From Musa acuminata AAA Group (taxonomy: Eukaryota; Streptophyta; Magnoliopsida; Zingiberales; Musaceae), in assembly GCF_036884655.1 (NCBI RefSeq), contig NC_088338.1, positions 4,287,501 to 4,351,500 of the forward strand: DNA of 64,000 bases, given 5' to 3'. Below the pieces are notes generated by a model, which was not told where the DNA came from, ran no database searches, and saw only the letters and a program-made list of their open reading frames with translations. Positions 11,088 to 30,470 of the stretch are shown one piece after another. Each line of letters begins with the position of its first letter. Within the stretch, counting starts at the first letter, position 1. The translations under genes and the position numbers were made by a program.

Positions 11088-13633
11088 GTTAGTTCCGTCC
11101 TTGCACCGGATGATCCCTTTGTTCTAATGGTTGGTTGATCTTGGAGCAAATTCATTGGTTTTTATCGTAAAGCAATTTTTTAGTGTCGGTTTGCGCACTC
11201 AATTTCCTTTTTCCGTTGTTAAAAAGCAGGTTTTTAAGATCATTTTTCCGTTATATTTTTTTAGGTTTTAGGAGTCGAGCTGGTTGACGATGATTAGCGT
11301 TCATGCTAAAGATACTGAATTTGTAGGTTGTTCTTATTATGTTGATACATGCCCTTGAGGGACAGGTGCATCGTTCTTTTTGTGGAGCAAGAGTTTGGTG
11401 TTCGAATCGAATAATTGGGAGTTGTGGAGACTGATTGCCTCGTCGGTGGTGGGCTAGTGATGCTTTTGGAACACTTTACACAGTATATTCAGCTAGGGCA
11501 GTCGAAATAGTCATAATTAGCTGGAAGTATGTGGGGAATTGAAGTATGCTTTTCGATCTCCTTTGATTGGTTTTATACAAGTCTACAGTGACATAGTAGT
11601 ATTAGCATATACATCTTGATGTTTTGGAACTTGCAATTAAGATTTGGTAGCATGATGGTGCATTCATGATTTATGCCTTCATGTGATTTGTATAAGGCAT
11701 ATATATCTAATAGGCTTTTCTTATTATAAATATTTAAAATCGGAAAGATTTTTTTGACTGTCTTGATGATTGGGTGGCTTCCTAGCACAGAGATAATGAG
11801 TAGCGTCTTGGCCAGTTGTTTTCTGCATATAATTTTCTAATCAATTGATTGACATAAGGATCATACAACTAAGGATTCAGATGGAGGAAATAAGGTCAAT
11901 GGTGAACCACTACTCATGTTTGGTTGCTTGGATGTACAAAGAAATGATACTTTAAAACACAATTCTAATATGTTGTACTAGCTGCAAAACATTATGTAAA
12001 CTAGAAATGAAAAAAAAAAACTTAACATCATTCTCGTTTCTCGTACTGGCTTCAAAAAATTATGTGAACTATAAATGAAGAAAACTAAGGCAAAATTTTG
12101 ATTAAAAAGGAAAAAAAAATCCAGGTCTTCTCATTCCTGTTTGTTGATTTGTGCTAGGACCTTTTACTCTATGCATCTTCTTATTTGGCAACTTCAATGT
12201 TGCTTGCCTCTAGACTGTAATTTCTCTTTGAGGCATCTTGTCTAGATGGTTTAGTTTTCTAAATACATTCGTTTGCATGTTTTGCTTAGCACTATTTAGT
12301 ATAAACAAGTAAATGCAAATGGTTGGTAAGATGGATTTCATCTGTTGTTGCCGTGGTTATAACTAAAGTGGGGAAGGAGAACAATAACATTGGTAAAGAT
12401 TATCCCGTTGATAAAGTCATTTTTGTGTAAAAAAAGATGATGTAAATGAAATGTTGTGTACATGATTTCAAACACAACAACAAGGGAGCTAGAGATGTTT
12501 TGGGAACAAATAGTTAGCATGGAGGGTATTAAATCTTATTGACTATGCAAAAAATTTTCAGACCATACTAAGGCATGGCTAAATGGTGTAGAGGTTCTAG
12601 AGCTTCCTAACTGTAAAGTCAGATTTTGGTTGTTTGAGGTGGATGTTGCTCAGAGCCAACTGAGATCCTTTTCCGCTTTTGTCCTAGGAAGTTGATGAAT
12701 GACTTGTCCTCGTGTGCTTCCAAAATCTGCAAGATTGTGTTGAGGCGTTCTTGACAAGGCCCCTCTGATTCTTAAGTTAGTAGGTGATTCAGATGATTCG
12801 GCTAACTTTATTAAATTTATAGAAAGGGTTGTGTCTTGGGAACGTACATGAGAAACCCTTCTACAGTGAGCTTCGGGTATTGTTACCTCTGCCAAAAGGT
12901 GCCAATTATAACGATAGTGGTGTTCTTCTTTTAGACTTAGCTACTGTCGTGATGCACTGAATTTGGGCCATGACAACTTCCGGCTCGCTCAGCCACGTTC
13001 TACTATTCGTGTGGCGTTGATGTGCAGGCCACTTTGCGCCAAGGTGTTGGCCACCTGGCATCGAGGTGTCAATCATGTCGTTATTCCTCTATTACTACCA
13101 TATATGAATTATAATAATTTTTTATTTCTAATAGATTGTTCTCCCATAAAAGATTCATTGATTTATCTCATGTATTGATAAGCGTTCTCTGGTACTATAT
13201 TTTACTGCTTATGCCTTTACAACAGAAGTACCTTGCCTATCTTTCTCTCTTCTTACACTATATGTTTTGCATTCTTTTCATCTAATCAAAGGAAGAGCAG
13301 TGAAAGATAGTACATTATTTATATCTTTACTATTTTGACACACTTTAAGTTGATGGGATCAGCTTTCAAGGGGTGAAACTATCCAGCACCAAATGTCCAT
13401 GGTTGTGGAGTAAAAGTTGTATTAGCTTAATCTGATTGATGACACATGTGCCAGATTAACTAATTTTGGGCAGTGGATTTCCCAAAACGTGATAATTGAT
13501 CACCCATTGATCCATACTTTAATTAGATTGTTTGATTTTCTTTGTTTGCATATGCTGGTAGTTTATGTTTTTGCTGTTAGGTGACATATTGTATTTTAAA
13601 CTTGGGTGTCTTAGTGATTAAATTCATTTATCT
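11088..13633 (+). other. Probable intron of the ATP synthase epsilon gene
   Basis: AT-rich sequence following the exon-1 donor. A region at about 12560-13080 is less AT-rich and may be a decayed transposon insertion, but no recognisable protein fragment is readable in it. The short terminal exon of the epsilon gene is expected somewhere between here and 15.6 kb and was not located. Confidence 0.4.
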
Positions 13634-14575
13634 TTGGCTACCCAACTTTAATTGCTTAACAATTAAACCAATACCATATTGTGAGTTCTAAAGGTTGCTA
13701 CGGTGCAGCATCTTCATTGTATCACTTTTATCTAGCTGAATAAAAAATGTTGGTTGTCATGTTAATTTGTTAACTGCATATAAAACTTTGTTGACCTGAG
13801 GCTATTATCTGGGAAAGATCATTTGTGAATTTGATATTATATCTCTTCAATGTTTCCAAGTGGACTGATAGATTTCTGTCCAACTCTCTTTCTTTTCTCT
13901 TTCTCTTAGGCGATCTTCAAAACTGCATGGATGCTTAACAATTAGATAGTACATACTAAAGTTGGCTACCCAACTTTAATTGCTTAACAATTAAACCAAT
14001 ACCATATTGTGAGTTCTAAAGGTTGCTACGGTGCAGCATCTTCATTGTATCACTTTTATCTAGCTGAATAAAAAATGTTGGTTGTCATGTTAATTTGTTA
14101 ACTGCATATAAAACTTTGTTGACCTGAGGCTATTATCTGGGAAAGATCATTTGTGAATTTGATATTATATCTCTTCAATGTTTCCAAGTGGACTGATAGA
14201 TTTCTGTCCAACTCTCTTTCTTTTCTCTTTCTCTTAGGCGATCTTCAAAACTGCATGGATGCTTAACAATTAGATAGTACATACTAAAGTTGGCTACCCA
14301 ACTTTAATTGCTTAACAATTAAACCAATACCATATTGTGAGTTCTAAAGGTTGCTACGGTGCAGCATCTTCATTGTTTCGCTTTTATCTAGCTGAATAAA
14401 AATTGTTGGTTGTCATGTTAATTTGTTAACTGCATATAAAACTTTGTTGACCTGAGGCTATTATCTGGGAAAAGATCATTTGTGAATTTGATATTATATC
14501 TCTTCAATGTTTCCAAGTGGACTGATAGATTTCTGCCCAACTCTCTTTCTTTTCTCTTTCTCTTTAGTTTCATTT
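13634..14575. repeat. 328-bp tandem repeat, about 2.9 copies
   Basis: The block starting TTGGCTACCCAACTTTAATT occurs at 13634, 13962 and 14290, giving exactly 328 bp for both periods. Copies 1 and 2 look identical by eye. Copy 3 differs at a few positions (for example GTTTCGC for GTATCAC, and an extra A in GGGAAAAGATC) and diverges after about 14574 into a longer pyrimidine-rich sequence. The near-identity suggests a recent local amplification. Confidence 0.9.
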
Positions 14576-15698
14576 TTTGTTTGTTCCTTGTTTTTTGTTT
14601 AATTTTCTTTTTGCTTTGCTTCAAAACTGCTGATCTTAGGCGATCTTCATCCAAAACCACCCTACTCATCCTCTTTTTCTGCTTATGCCGATGTGTGTCA
14701 TTTAGCCTGAGAGAAATACGAAAAGAAACCTTATGGACGCCATTTATTATCCGATGCATGGATGCTTGGTTGTGTGTTTACAACTGAAATAGCTAGTTGC
14801 ACTCTATGCCTTCTTCCTCTTATTTCTTGCCACCCACTCATGATTTTATGAATCACACTAGTTTTAGTAAAATGTTACTCCTCTTGGTAAATTCCTCGGT
14901 ACCAATTTCTTGTTTGCCATTCGTTCGGATTCATTGGCGGATTGATCTTCATGTCAAGGTTCTCACATCCTTTGTTTACCTCCTTGCAGCGGAGCACTCA
15001 TATGCACTTCTGCCTTGGCTGATTGCTGGCCCAGTGAATAAAGCTTCTATGTTGCTACAAATGCAAACTAATGCCTACCTTGCTGGGATGTGTGATTCAG
15101 TGGTTGTCTACTTTGTGTGTTCCTTCACCTGCACACAGATGTTTGATATGCACACAGTTCACTATCGGAAGTATCTTAGAATGTCCTAACCTTTGGTGTG
15201 ATGAATAACATTGCTTTAAACAGGAGTTGACGGTATGCTTCTTTGCGTAGGATGGAGGTGACCGGATCCGTTCGTCTGAACCGAGATCCGCACCGTCGAT
15301 CAGAAGCTGCACGCATTTGAAGAAACAGGAACGGCTCATCGACGGTCCTGTACGTCTCGAGAAACCCGGATTCGTTCTCAAAGAAACATGATTATGTATT
15401 TATGTGGGTAAGAATAACATACGATATATAGGGATTTTAAGCAACAACTTGAATTCCTTGTCTCACATATAAATAGGAAAAGAAGCCAAGAAATAACAAG
15501 AGCCAATGAAGCTGAAGTCATCAAAATATCCTGCACCGATTCCTACTCCGCTCTCAAATCAATCATTTTAAACCGCTTTATAATATCCCCCCCCTCCCCC
15601 TCTCTCTCCCCCGTAACCGCCTTTCGCCCCTTGCACGGTGAGCTATCGCGAGTGGTGGGGATAGGGATTGGTCGAGAGATCTCGATAGGGAAGGAAGG
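14576..15698. other. Spacer and CBSX upstream region
   Basis: No gene recognised. A TATA-like sequence (ATATAAATAG) occurs at about 15468-15478 and another (TTTATAATA) at about 15577-15587, followed by a C/CT-rich leader just before the CBSX start codon. Either could be the CBSX core promoter. A short GC-richer stretch at 15250-15370 has no recognisable coding content. Confidence 0.4.
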
Positions 15699-18600
15699 AT
15701 GCTGCTATCCATGGAGTCTGTCGTCGCCCGCCCTTCTTCCGCCCCCCGCCTGAAGCCCCCTCTTCCCCTCCGCCACCTCCGCGGCCTCGGCTTCGGTGCA
15801 GGCCCCCTCATCGTTCGAGGGCGGTGGCGGTCCCTCGATTTGAGCGTCGCCGTGGCGCGGAACGGAGCCTTGTCGACCAATTCTGCGCCGGTGAGACACT
15901 CGCTTCTCCTTGGTTCGACTTTTTCTTCTTGTTGTTTTAGGATCAATTCGATCCCCGTTTGGAGGATTCTCTTATGTTTCCTTCCATTTCTCTGCCAATC
16001 GATCCGCCTCTTTCATTGTGCGTGATTAGTTTTGTTTTGTTATCTTGGTACGGTTGTTATCTTTTTGCAATATTCTCTAAATAATACGAGCCTTCCACTT
16101 GCAAGAACAGCAGCATGACAACCACCTTCACTGTCAGCAAAGTGAGTTGAAGTCATTCACAAATTATTGACCGTTCTATGTTCCCTGTCTCGTTTCCTCA
16201 TGCTTAATTTAAGAAATTAAAACGAGCTGAAAAGCTGATTATATGGGAAGAGTGTTGCAAGTTAAAGGCAGGTGTATGAGGAAAAGATCATTTACATCTA
16301 GATGATGCAAAAAAGTGTTTTGAAATGCTAAGATTACAGCAAATGATATAGGTTGTCCGGATTTCTTCTAAGTTGCAATCAAGGGTTCAGCCCATTTTAC
16401 AACCGTCAAATTCTGTTGAACTAGTGTTGGACTAATCTTAGTCTCAGTGTATTTATCTTTATTAAGTCCATGAAACCTTCCCACTAAGGCTAAATTATTT
16501 TCCTAATTTTTATTGTCACACGACACTAATTTGTAAGTTGCTTGTTTTCTTCCAAGTAGCATTGGAGATAAATAAACCTGCTCCCATACAAGATAGTTGT
16601 TAATTAAATTTTTTTATTTTACTGATTTGCAGCAAAGCAATGGTGTGTACACAGTGGGTGATTTTATGACCAAAAAGGAAGATCTGTGTGTTGTGAAGCC
16701 TAGCACTTCGGTTGATGAAGGTACTTTCTGTACCTTCTTTTTGCGCTTCTTCAATCTCTAACTGAATAGCTTACCCATCCATTGATGTAAACAGCACTGG
16801 AGTTATTAGTTGAGAATAGAATTACTGGCTTTCCTGTCATTGATGACAACTGGAACTTGGTATGAACTTTTTTCTATTTTTTATGCTTTTCTTGATGATA
16901 TTCTTGTCTTTCATGCTAAAAATCATGTGTGTTTCCAATGATTGAGCATTCGATGGAGATCTTTTCTTCACCAGTAAAGTTCTTATCTTATTTTATTATT
17001 TACTAAATTGTCCTATCTTGAGTTTGTGTGTTCAAAGTTTAATACACTACTATTTCTTTTCTTGAGACGTGGATATGTGTACATCAAGATGTCCCAAATG
17101 TAAGCGGTTATTGTGAAAACTGATGGTTCTATATATCATGTGTTTTTTTGTGTGCTGTGCATAATGATATCACTTCTTTTTTCTTTCTTTTAGGTGTTTT
17201 ATAGGAATACAGATAATAGTGGGCTTTTAGTACATCAGCTGGACGCATCAATATGCTTATTCTTTGTTTTATATAGTTAGTTAATTTGAATGGATACTCT
17301 AAAAGGACAGAATGGAATAATTGGAAAAATAGAGACTATGAAGATGAAAAGACTTAGATAAGTTTCCTGTTTGAGAGAGTGAAGAAAAACATGAGAGAGA
17401 GAGAGAGAGAGAAGAAAAAATAGGGATGAAGAATGGTGATGGGTGCAATTTTGTGGCAGTGGTCTGTTCTCCTCTTGTCTCACTGAGGATCTTTTTGATT
17501 TGTGGCCAGAAATTATTCATTATGCTTATTTTCTGTTCAATTTGTTTATTTTCTTTATCATTAACTGGTTATGTTCACATTTTGAGTGTTTGTCTTATGG
17601 TCGCCTCCTTTTTTTTTTTTTTTTGGCTTTGCAGGTTGGTGTTGTTTCGGACTATGATTTGTTAGCTCTGGACTCTGTTTCAGGTTTTCTTCACTGTCTT
17701 TTTTTTTTACCAAAACTTTTATTTACTAGTATCTGTTTCCTAAATAAAGTACTGGAAATATAGGAAACTAGGTAACTTTTCTTCTTGGATGTGCCTCTCA
17801 GGAGAGCTTCCAGTTGTTTAAATTCTAATGGTGTTCTCATGTTTCTGGTTCACCAAGCAATACTGTTCAGATTATTTGTTAAGTGATTGCAACCTATTAT
17901 GCATTTCATATTTTCGGGAAGCACATACAACTTGTTACCTCGTACAAGTGTTGAGCATGTGCTCTACACGTGAAAACATTTTGTGCACGGTAGATCTGTT
18001 GAAATGTGCTTGGCAGCCATGATGTGCACACTTTCCATTATAATTGACAATCGGTAAGATATGACTAAGTTTTTCTATTCTTTTGACCCTTGTGCCATAT
18101 ATATGATGAGAGACGCAACCCAAGCCTCTTGCAGATCATGCTTTTGCTTTTAATTTGAATTATATATAATAGGATTTCTTGGCAATATTGGTGATATTAG
18201 TTATGTCTATTAAAAGGTTGACAGATTTCTTTTGCTCAATGGTGACAAAAAATCTATGTAGCAAATCCCAAATAATCGGGATATTACATGTTGTTGTCTA
18301 TTGCAAGGTTGCTTAGCTATTCAGACACAGGGTTTGTGAACACAGGCTTTCCAACATTATGGGCACAAGATTCTGCATGCAAATTATAGTAGAATTTGAT
18401 GGCAAGCAAGGAATACATTTGTTTGAGCAATTTTTTCAGCCTTGTCAACGTGGATAGATGTTTGTTTTTGAAGAGATTACTTATCTTGAATGCCAGATTG
18501 CTAAGTCCCTTTTGGTAGGTCATCTAGATTGTCAGTCCCTTTTAATAGGTCATCTAAATTGTTAATTATTTGGTAAAGTTGGAAGTCTGGGAAATATGAT

Positions 18601-20693
18601 ATCGTCACACTATAGGTTCTTCAATAGTGCTGATTGTGTTTGGTGTTAGCACCCCTATTTTAGGTTAAAATATAATACAATTGTTAGTTAAACTTATCAA
18701 AGGAAGAAAATTTTGTTTCTAGAAGTAAATTCTGTCAGCAAGAATATCAGAACTAGTTATTTATTTTAGAAGAATCTCATAAACTGAATACATTAGATTC
18801 CATTGTTACATATCTCAAGTTATCTTTCAATCTTCCCTTTATTTCTTCAGTCCATCTATTTTCAGATATAAATATCTTTTGCCTCTGCATCAAGGAGTAT
18901 TGATTTATGGTTAAATTTCCATCTTAGTACAGTACAATATCAAAAATTTCCTTTTCTTCTCAGGTAGTGGACGGGTTGAAACAAGCATGTTTCCTGAGGT
19001 TGATAGTACATGGAAAGTATGCATAATTTTGTTTCATGTGATAGATATGATTCCTTAATATAGTTGATAGAAATTTTTTGCTTAGTAATAATTGATAGAC
19101 CGTTTTATTATAAAGTTCTGTTCATTGTGATATGTTTGAAGTTTGTTTTGGGAAAAGGAAAGGTTAATTGTTGTCTGGGTTTTTCTGATATTAGAGAGAA
19201 CCAAGTAACATACAATTTTTATAATTCAGTCTGTATACTTCATGGACATAATAGGTAGTGAAAAATATAGAATATGTATACATAAGAATGTGACTTTTAA
19301 TTAAGTAGGAGAAACAAAAAGAATAACTAGTTATAGTCAAGTCAACAGACTTAGAGGTGTGTGACCTATTTTTTAATACTCTCATGATATCTTCTTGGTT
19401 TTCTGACTTTCTCTTTAGATTTAAAGCTTCTAGAGCTCATATCTTTGTCGTTCCTATACATGGAGTGGATTTTTGGATCTAAAAGTGGTATCCAAAATCT
19501 TGAGATTATCGTATGGCTGACGGAATCATTATCCCGACGACTTGGTCTAAGTTTTATTGCTGAACATAGCTACAAGTTCTGGTGGGAGGCATATGCCTCG
19601 TAATATATGGTAATGTTAGAAAAAGGGTTGTTTTGAAAAGAAAAAACTTATGCATGATTCTAGATGTATTGAAGAAGGCAAGATTTGATATAATAGAATT
19701 ACAAGTATAACAAGTCATAATGTCCCAACTATTTTGAGCTGGCTACATAGATCATTTGCCATCATTGAACTATGTGCAAAGTGATATTCTCATTTAATTT
19801 AAGGACATTTCAATCTTTATTTATAGTTTTTAATAAAATTCACTTAGGTCTTCATTTACCTTTCCTTGCACTACTAATACTAATTGTCTCACCTTAATAT
19901 TCATATTAGTTTAGATGTACTTATTTTGCTAATTTAGTTACGCAATAACGAGTTCTGGTGTTTACACTATCTACGATGTAAGATCCCTTGCAAGTAGTTT
20001 CTCCTTGGTAACAATGCCATCCCTTGGACTGGAATTTGTTTCGTCAATGTTTAATGCTGTTTCACATTGGGTCCTTGTAGAACATGCTGGTTCATCACAT
20101 CAGTATTTATGGTCTCTTTTTTCGGTTTTCATGCCTATTCTAAAATGTCATAAGTGCTCTTATTAGGTTTATGAAGAAATATATAATACAAAAGAAATCC
20201 AATAAGCTATTCGTACACACTACATTATGCCTCGGAAAGCTGTAACTCACATTTGCATCCTGTTACAGACATTTAATGAAGTCCAGAAGCTGTTAGGTAA
20301 AACTAACGGTAAAGTTATTGGTGATGTGATGACTTCTGCCCCTCTTGTGGTTCGTGAAACTACCAACCTCGAAGACGCTGCAAGGTTTTACATGTTCAAT
20401 CATATGCTAAACTCTCATTGTTAATTTTTTTCTGCCTCAAGCCAATGCTAAAGCGACCCATCATTTCTAATTCCAGGATATTACTTGCAACAAAATATCG
20501 CAGACTTCCAGTTGTCGACAGCGCTGGTAGATTGGTATGTCTGAGTATCAACTTTAGGTTCCTTTTCTTATTTCTCTCAGGCACTTGTCATGATAGGTAT
20601 TCCATGTTGAAGGTTGGGATCATCACAAGAGGAAATGTAGTCAGAGCAGCACTCCAAATAAAGCATGCAAATGAAAGAAATTCCCAAGTCTAG
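15699..20693 (+). CDS. CBSX: Plastid CBS-pair protein (CBSX1/CBSX2 type)
   Basis: Small two-CBS-domain protein. In Arabidopsis, CBSX1 and CBSX2 bind adenosine nucleotides and activate plastid thioredoxins. Deduced exons: 15699-15890, 16633-16720, 16795-16859, 17635-17683, 18964-19016, 20269-20384, 20477-20534 and 20613-20693; total 702 nt, 233 aa, usual length. Exon 1 is GC-rich and encodes a Ser/Arg/Pro-rich plastid transit peptide (about residues 1-62). CBS1 runs from YTVGDFMT (about residue 71) through GFPVIDDNWNLVGVVSDYDL to LLALDSVSG. CBS2 runs from VIGDVMTSAPLVVRETTNLE through ATKYRRLPVVDSAGRLVGII to TRGNVVRAALQIK. A second in-frame ATG at 15711 could also serve. All introns are GT-AG; the fifth is about 1.25 kb. 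I cannot separate CBSX1 from CBSX2. Confidence 0.95.
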
Positions 20694-22204
20694 GATGAAA
20701 TCACAAAGTTTGCAGTTACTTTTAACAAGATCATGATGCAGCTGATCACTTCATTGCACTTACTATCTCAACATTTTTAGGAAGGTATGCAATATGGTAG
20801 TCATTGAATATGCTCTTTGATGTATGAATAGACTACAGCCATAATAATATGACAATGAAGTCTCAGCTATTTACCATATTTATGTTCTCTTAGACAACCT
20901 TCAACTACGTTAGTCTTTTCATTAGTCCTAGTAAAAGATGAAATTTTGGCAAATTTGAATTGTGTTTGCTATTGCCAACGATGGTCATATGCTGAAGCAG
21001 TGTTTGTAACCTATGTATTAAGTTATGCTTATTGATTTCCATATGCCAAAGGAAATACCCTATTGCTGTAGCATTGTTTTTTCAGTCTTACATTAACATG
21101 TGACAGTCAGTCTTCCTGGCTTGCATTCAATGATGTAACCCTGATGATTTAACACTGCTCTAACAATAGCTTTCTTGGATGATGAATACCATGGCATTTA
21201 ATTTGGATGTTCATGTTGGCTATATATTTTTTCAATCTGCATTTAGGATTGGTACTGATATGCGATAGGGTACACTCTGTAAACAGTTAATCCAGTCTTA
21301 TTAGATGATAAAATGAGAAAAAAAAAAGTCTAAAATGATGTGAACAAATATTTACACAAGGCTTGTCAATATTGTGATGGAGATAGAAAGAGATTTGAGT
21401 AGATTTTATTTGAAATGATAAAAAAGAATTGAATCCTCTATTCGTTTTCCTTTTTTGGGTTGAACAAAATGAGTGTGCCCCTATATACTTATTTGAGAGA
21501 GCATATACTTTTCTAGGCTTTCCCATATACACTTAAGATCATTTTGGCTTCAAGGTGGCTAATTCTTGTACCAATTGGGTGTGTGGTCTCTGTATCATCC
21601 ATGATTCAGATGGCATGATAAAGGACTACCATTATTTCATGTTAATTGCATCGAAACCTGATGCTTAAAATTAAAAAAAATAATAATAATAAACCTTACA
21701 AGTTAAATCACGATAGTAACAAGTGGAACAGCTTACATATTTATGTGTTTTTATCCTGTTAGTATCGGAGAAGAAGATAACAATTATGCTATCTGCTGGC
21801 TTTTCACAACATGATATGGATATCAAGAAAACTATTACAGGGCAATGCATTCATCAGGCGCACAAATGATTGCATGCAGGATTTTTTTTACACCAGAAAG
21901 GCAAGTAGATCGAAGATGACACTAATTAATGACACTCAACCACAACTTGGAGAACATAAAGTGCTAGATTTCTTGTCTAAGGATTTTTCAGTTGCAAATA
22001 CTAAAGTAAACTCAGAAACATAAACTTTACATGATACACAAAAAAGCAAAGTAATTCATTTTTAGGTTTCATCTAAACATTTGATATCCGAGACTATGTA
22101 CAGGAGCTCTGGCCAACACATAAATGAACCAGAACCAATTGGTAGAGTTTGCAGTGTGACCACTCATCCTTTCTTCACCAACCATATAAATCGAAGGAAG
22201 ATGA
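20694..22204. other. Spacer between convergent CBSX and RD21-type protease
   Basis: AT-rich and probably holds both 3' UTRs. I see no conserved reading frame, repeat or RNA gene. Confidence 0.55.
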
Positions 22205-28542
<6,338 letters not shown>

Positions 28543-28608
28543 AGCGAATCCAAGAGGAAGGGGATGGAAAGGTGGGATGTCGAGGGGGCAGAGGGCCGAA
28601 AGGTGGAA

Positions 28609-28616
28609 CCTTTATA
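28609..28616 (-). promoter_or_regulatory. TATA box of the protease gene
   Basis: TATAAAGG on the minus strand, 67 nt upstream of the ATG at 28542, at a sensible spacing for a short 5' UTR. Confidence 0.6.
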
Positions 28617-28619
28617 GGG

Positions 28620-30099
28620 GAACGGAGGCGTGATGGGTTGGGGATGTTGGAATTGGAGACGGGGTTAAAGCAGTAGAGGCAGAATGGGATTTGAGTGGGC
28701 GTCACATGCGATCACGTACGTTAGTGACCGTGAATTGACTAAAATACCCCCCAATTTTTCTAAGAAGAATTTTAAGGGGTGTTTTTGTTGGGATTTTATA
28801 GACCGTTGGATTGAATAGTTTGTGAGGTCTTCCGCTTGCATGCATCTTCTTGTGAGGATCAATCTTGATATCTTCGATAAGGATTTGGATGAAATGAAAA
28901 ATGTTAAGTCGATGAATCACGGGAAAAATGCTACTATTACCTATAAAAGCGATTACTATGTACCAAAAACTATTCTATCGATTACAAATGAAAAGTTTCG
29001 GATATAATATTTTCTGACATATATTTGGGGATCGGTTTCTAAGAGGTTGAGATGATTGAGATTTCATATACATTATTTTTTTATTTGTATAAAAATAATA
29101 ATATATAAATAATAGATTCAATTATAGTTGAATATTAAGCGAGCGTAACTCTTTCTCGGGAATGATGGAATTGAATTGATTGGACTAAGATAACAAAGTC
29201 AACGAGAGAGAGAGAGAGACGTACAACCGAAGCTAAATGGTTGACCTTCAAATAATGAAATTGATCACATTGCTTTATTTTTTTTATTTTGTATTAAAAA
29301 GAAAAAAAAATATTATATTGAGTTATGAAACGACTACTACATCATGTGCCTCGGAGATCAGCAGCACAATAATAAATTAGAAAAGGTCGAAAGTCAATCT
29401 TTAGTCCAAACAAAAATATATATGTTTGCTTTTGCATGATTTTTACAAGCCAATTAACACGTTGATTCGTTTATATGTACGCATGAGAGACCATAACATC
29501 AGTAAAGGATTTTATATGGTAAAATATGTCTTGCAAAACCACACATATAATTCTGTCTAAAAATCGTCCCTCCCATTACGTAGCTTTCCGCCTGTAATAT
29601 AACATTGACCATTATTAGTTCTAAGTAGAAATCCAATCGCCCCCCTCCTCGGTTGCTCAGAGTAAAAGAGTCGTCCGAGTTTGGCTTGTGGTAGCCATTA
29701 TCAGGTTAATGGGGTCCTTATTCCCTTAAGACATCGTAGCAAGTGTAGGAAAGAACGCAATAGCTTTGAAAAAGATCCCTTTAGGGGAATTTTTATTAGA
29801 TCAAAAACTAATTTTTATTACGGGATTTTCACACTAAACAAAAAAAAAAAGGTGTATACAATTAAGGTAACCAAATTATTATTTCTTTGCCTCGGTCAAT
29901 CCCTATCATGCTCCTTAAAATTAAACTGCACACCTAGTTTGCTATTCAAAATAACAAAAATGCTCGGAGTGAAGCGGCACTCAAAGAGAAGGTGCCGAAT
30001 ATAATCAATCTCAATATCATATAAACAAAGCGGATTAGAAATATTAACATGCATACATTGCTGCACATCCGAAGTAGAAAGTCTGTTTTTGAACGATTA
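28620..30099. other. Spacer upstream of the protease gene
   Basis: AT-rich promoter-distal DNA. A short (GA)n tract lies at about 29204-29219 and poly-A stretches near 29300 and 29840. No recognisable gene or RNA. Confidence 0.5.
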
Positions 30100-30470
30100 T
30101 GCGGGATGAGGTTTTTCGACTCGTATGTTTTAAGTATATTTTGTCTTATGCCTTCTACTATGACGAGTTTCTTATTATACAGGTCGGATTTTTTCGACTC
30201 ACGTGTCTTGGGTATATTTTGTCATATGCCTATTGCTATGACAAGTTTCTTCTTATACGAGTCAAATTTTTTTTTGACTTAAGTGCATCGAATATATTTT
30301 GTTTTGTGTCTCGATGAGTTTCTTATTACCGAGTCAATTTTTTTCGACCGATGCATCTCAAGCACATTTTGTCTTATCTCATCCTGTGTCCGGTTTCTTA
30401 TTACGTGAGTCGAATTTTCTCGACTTACGTATTTTGATATATTTTATCTTGTGCCTCTTGTCTTAATAGA
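30100..30470. repeat. Degenerate tandem repeat, period about 75 bp
   Basis: The motif (G)AGTTTCTTATTA recurs at about 30166, 30244, 30317 and 30392 (spacings 78, 73 and 75). Each is followed by a TTTTTCGACT block and then a TATATTTTGTCTTATG block. About five diverged copies are visible. No coding function is apparent. Confidence 0.75.
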
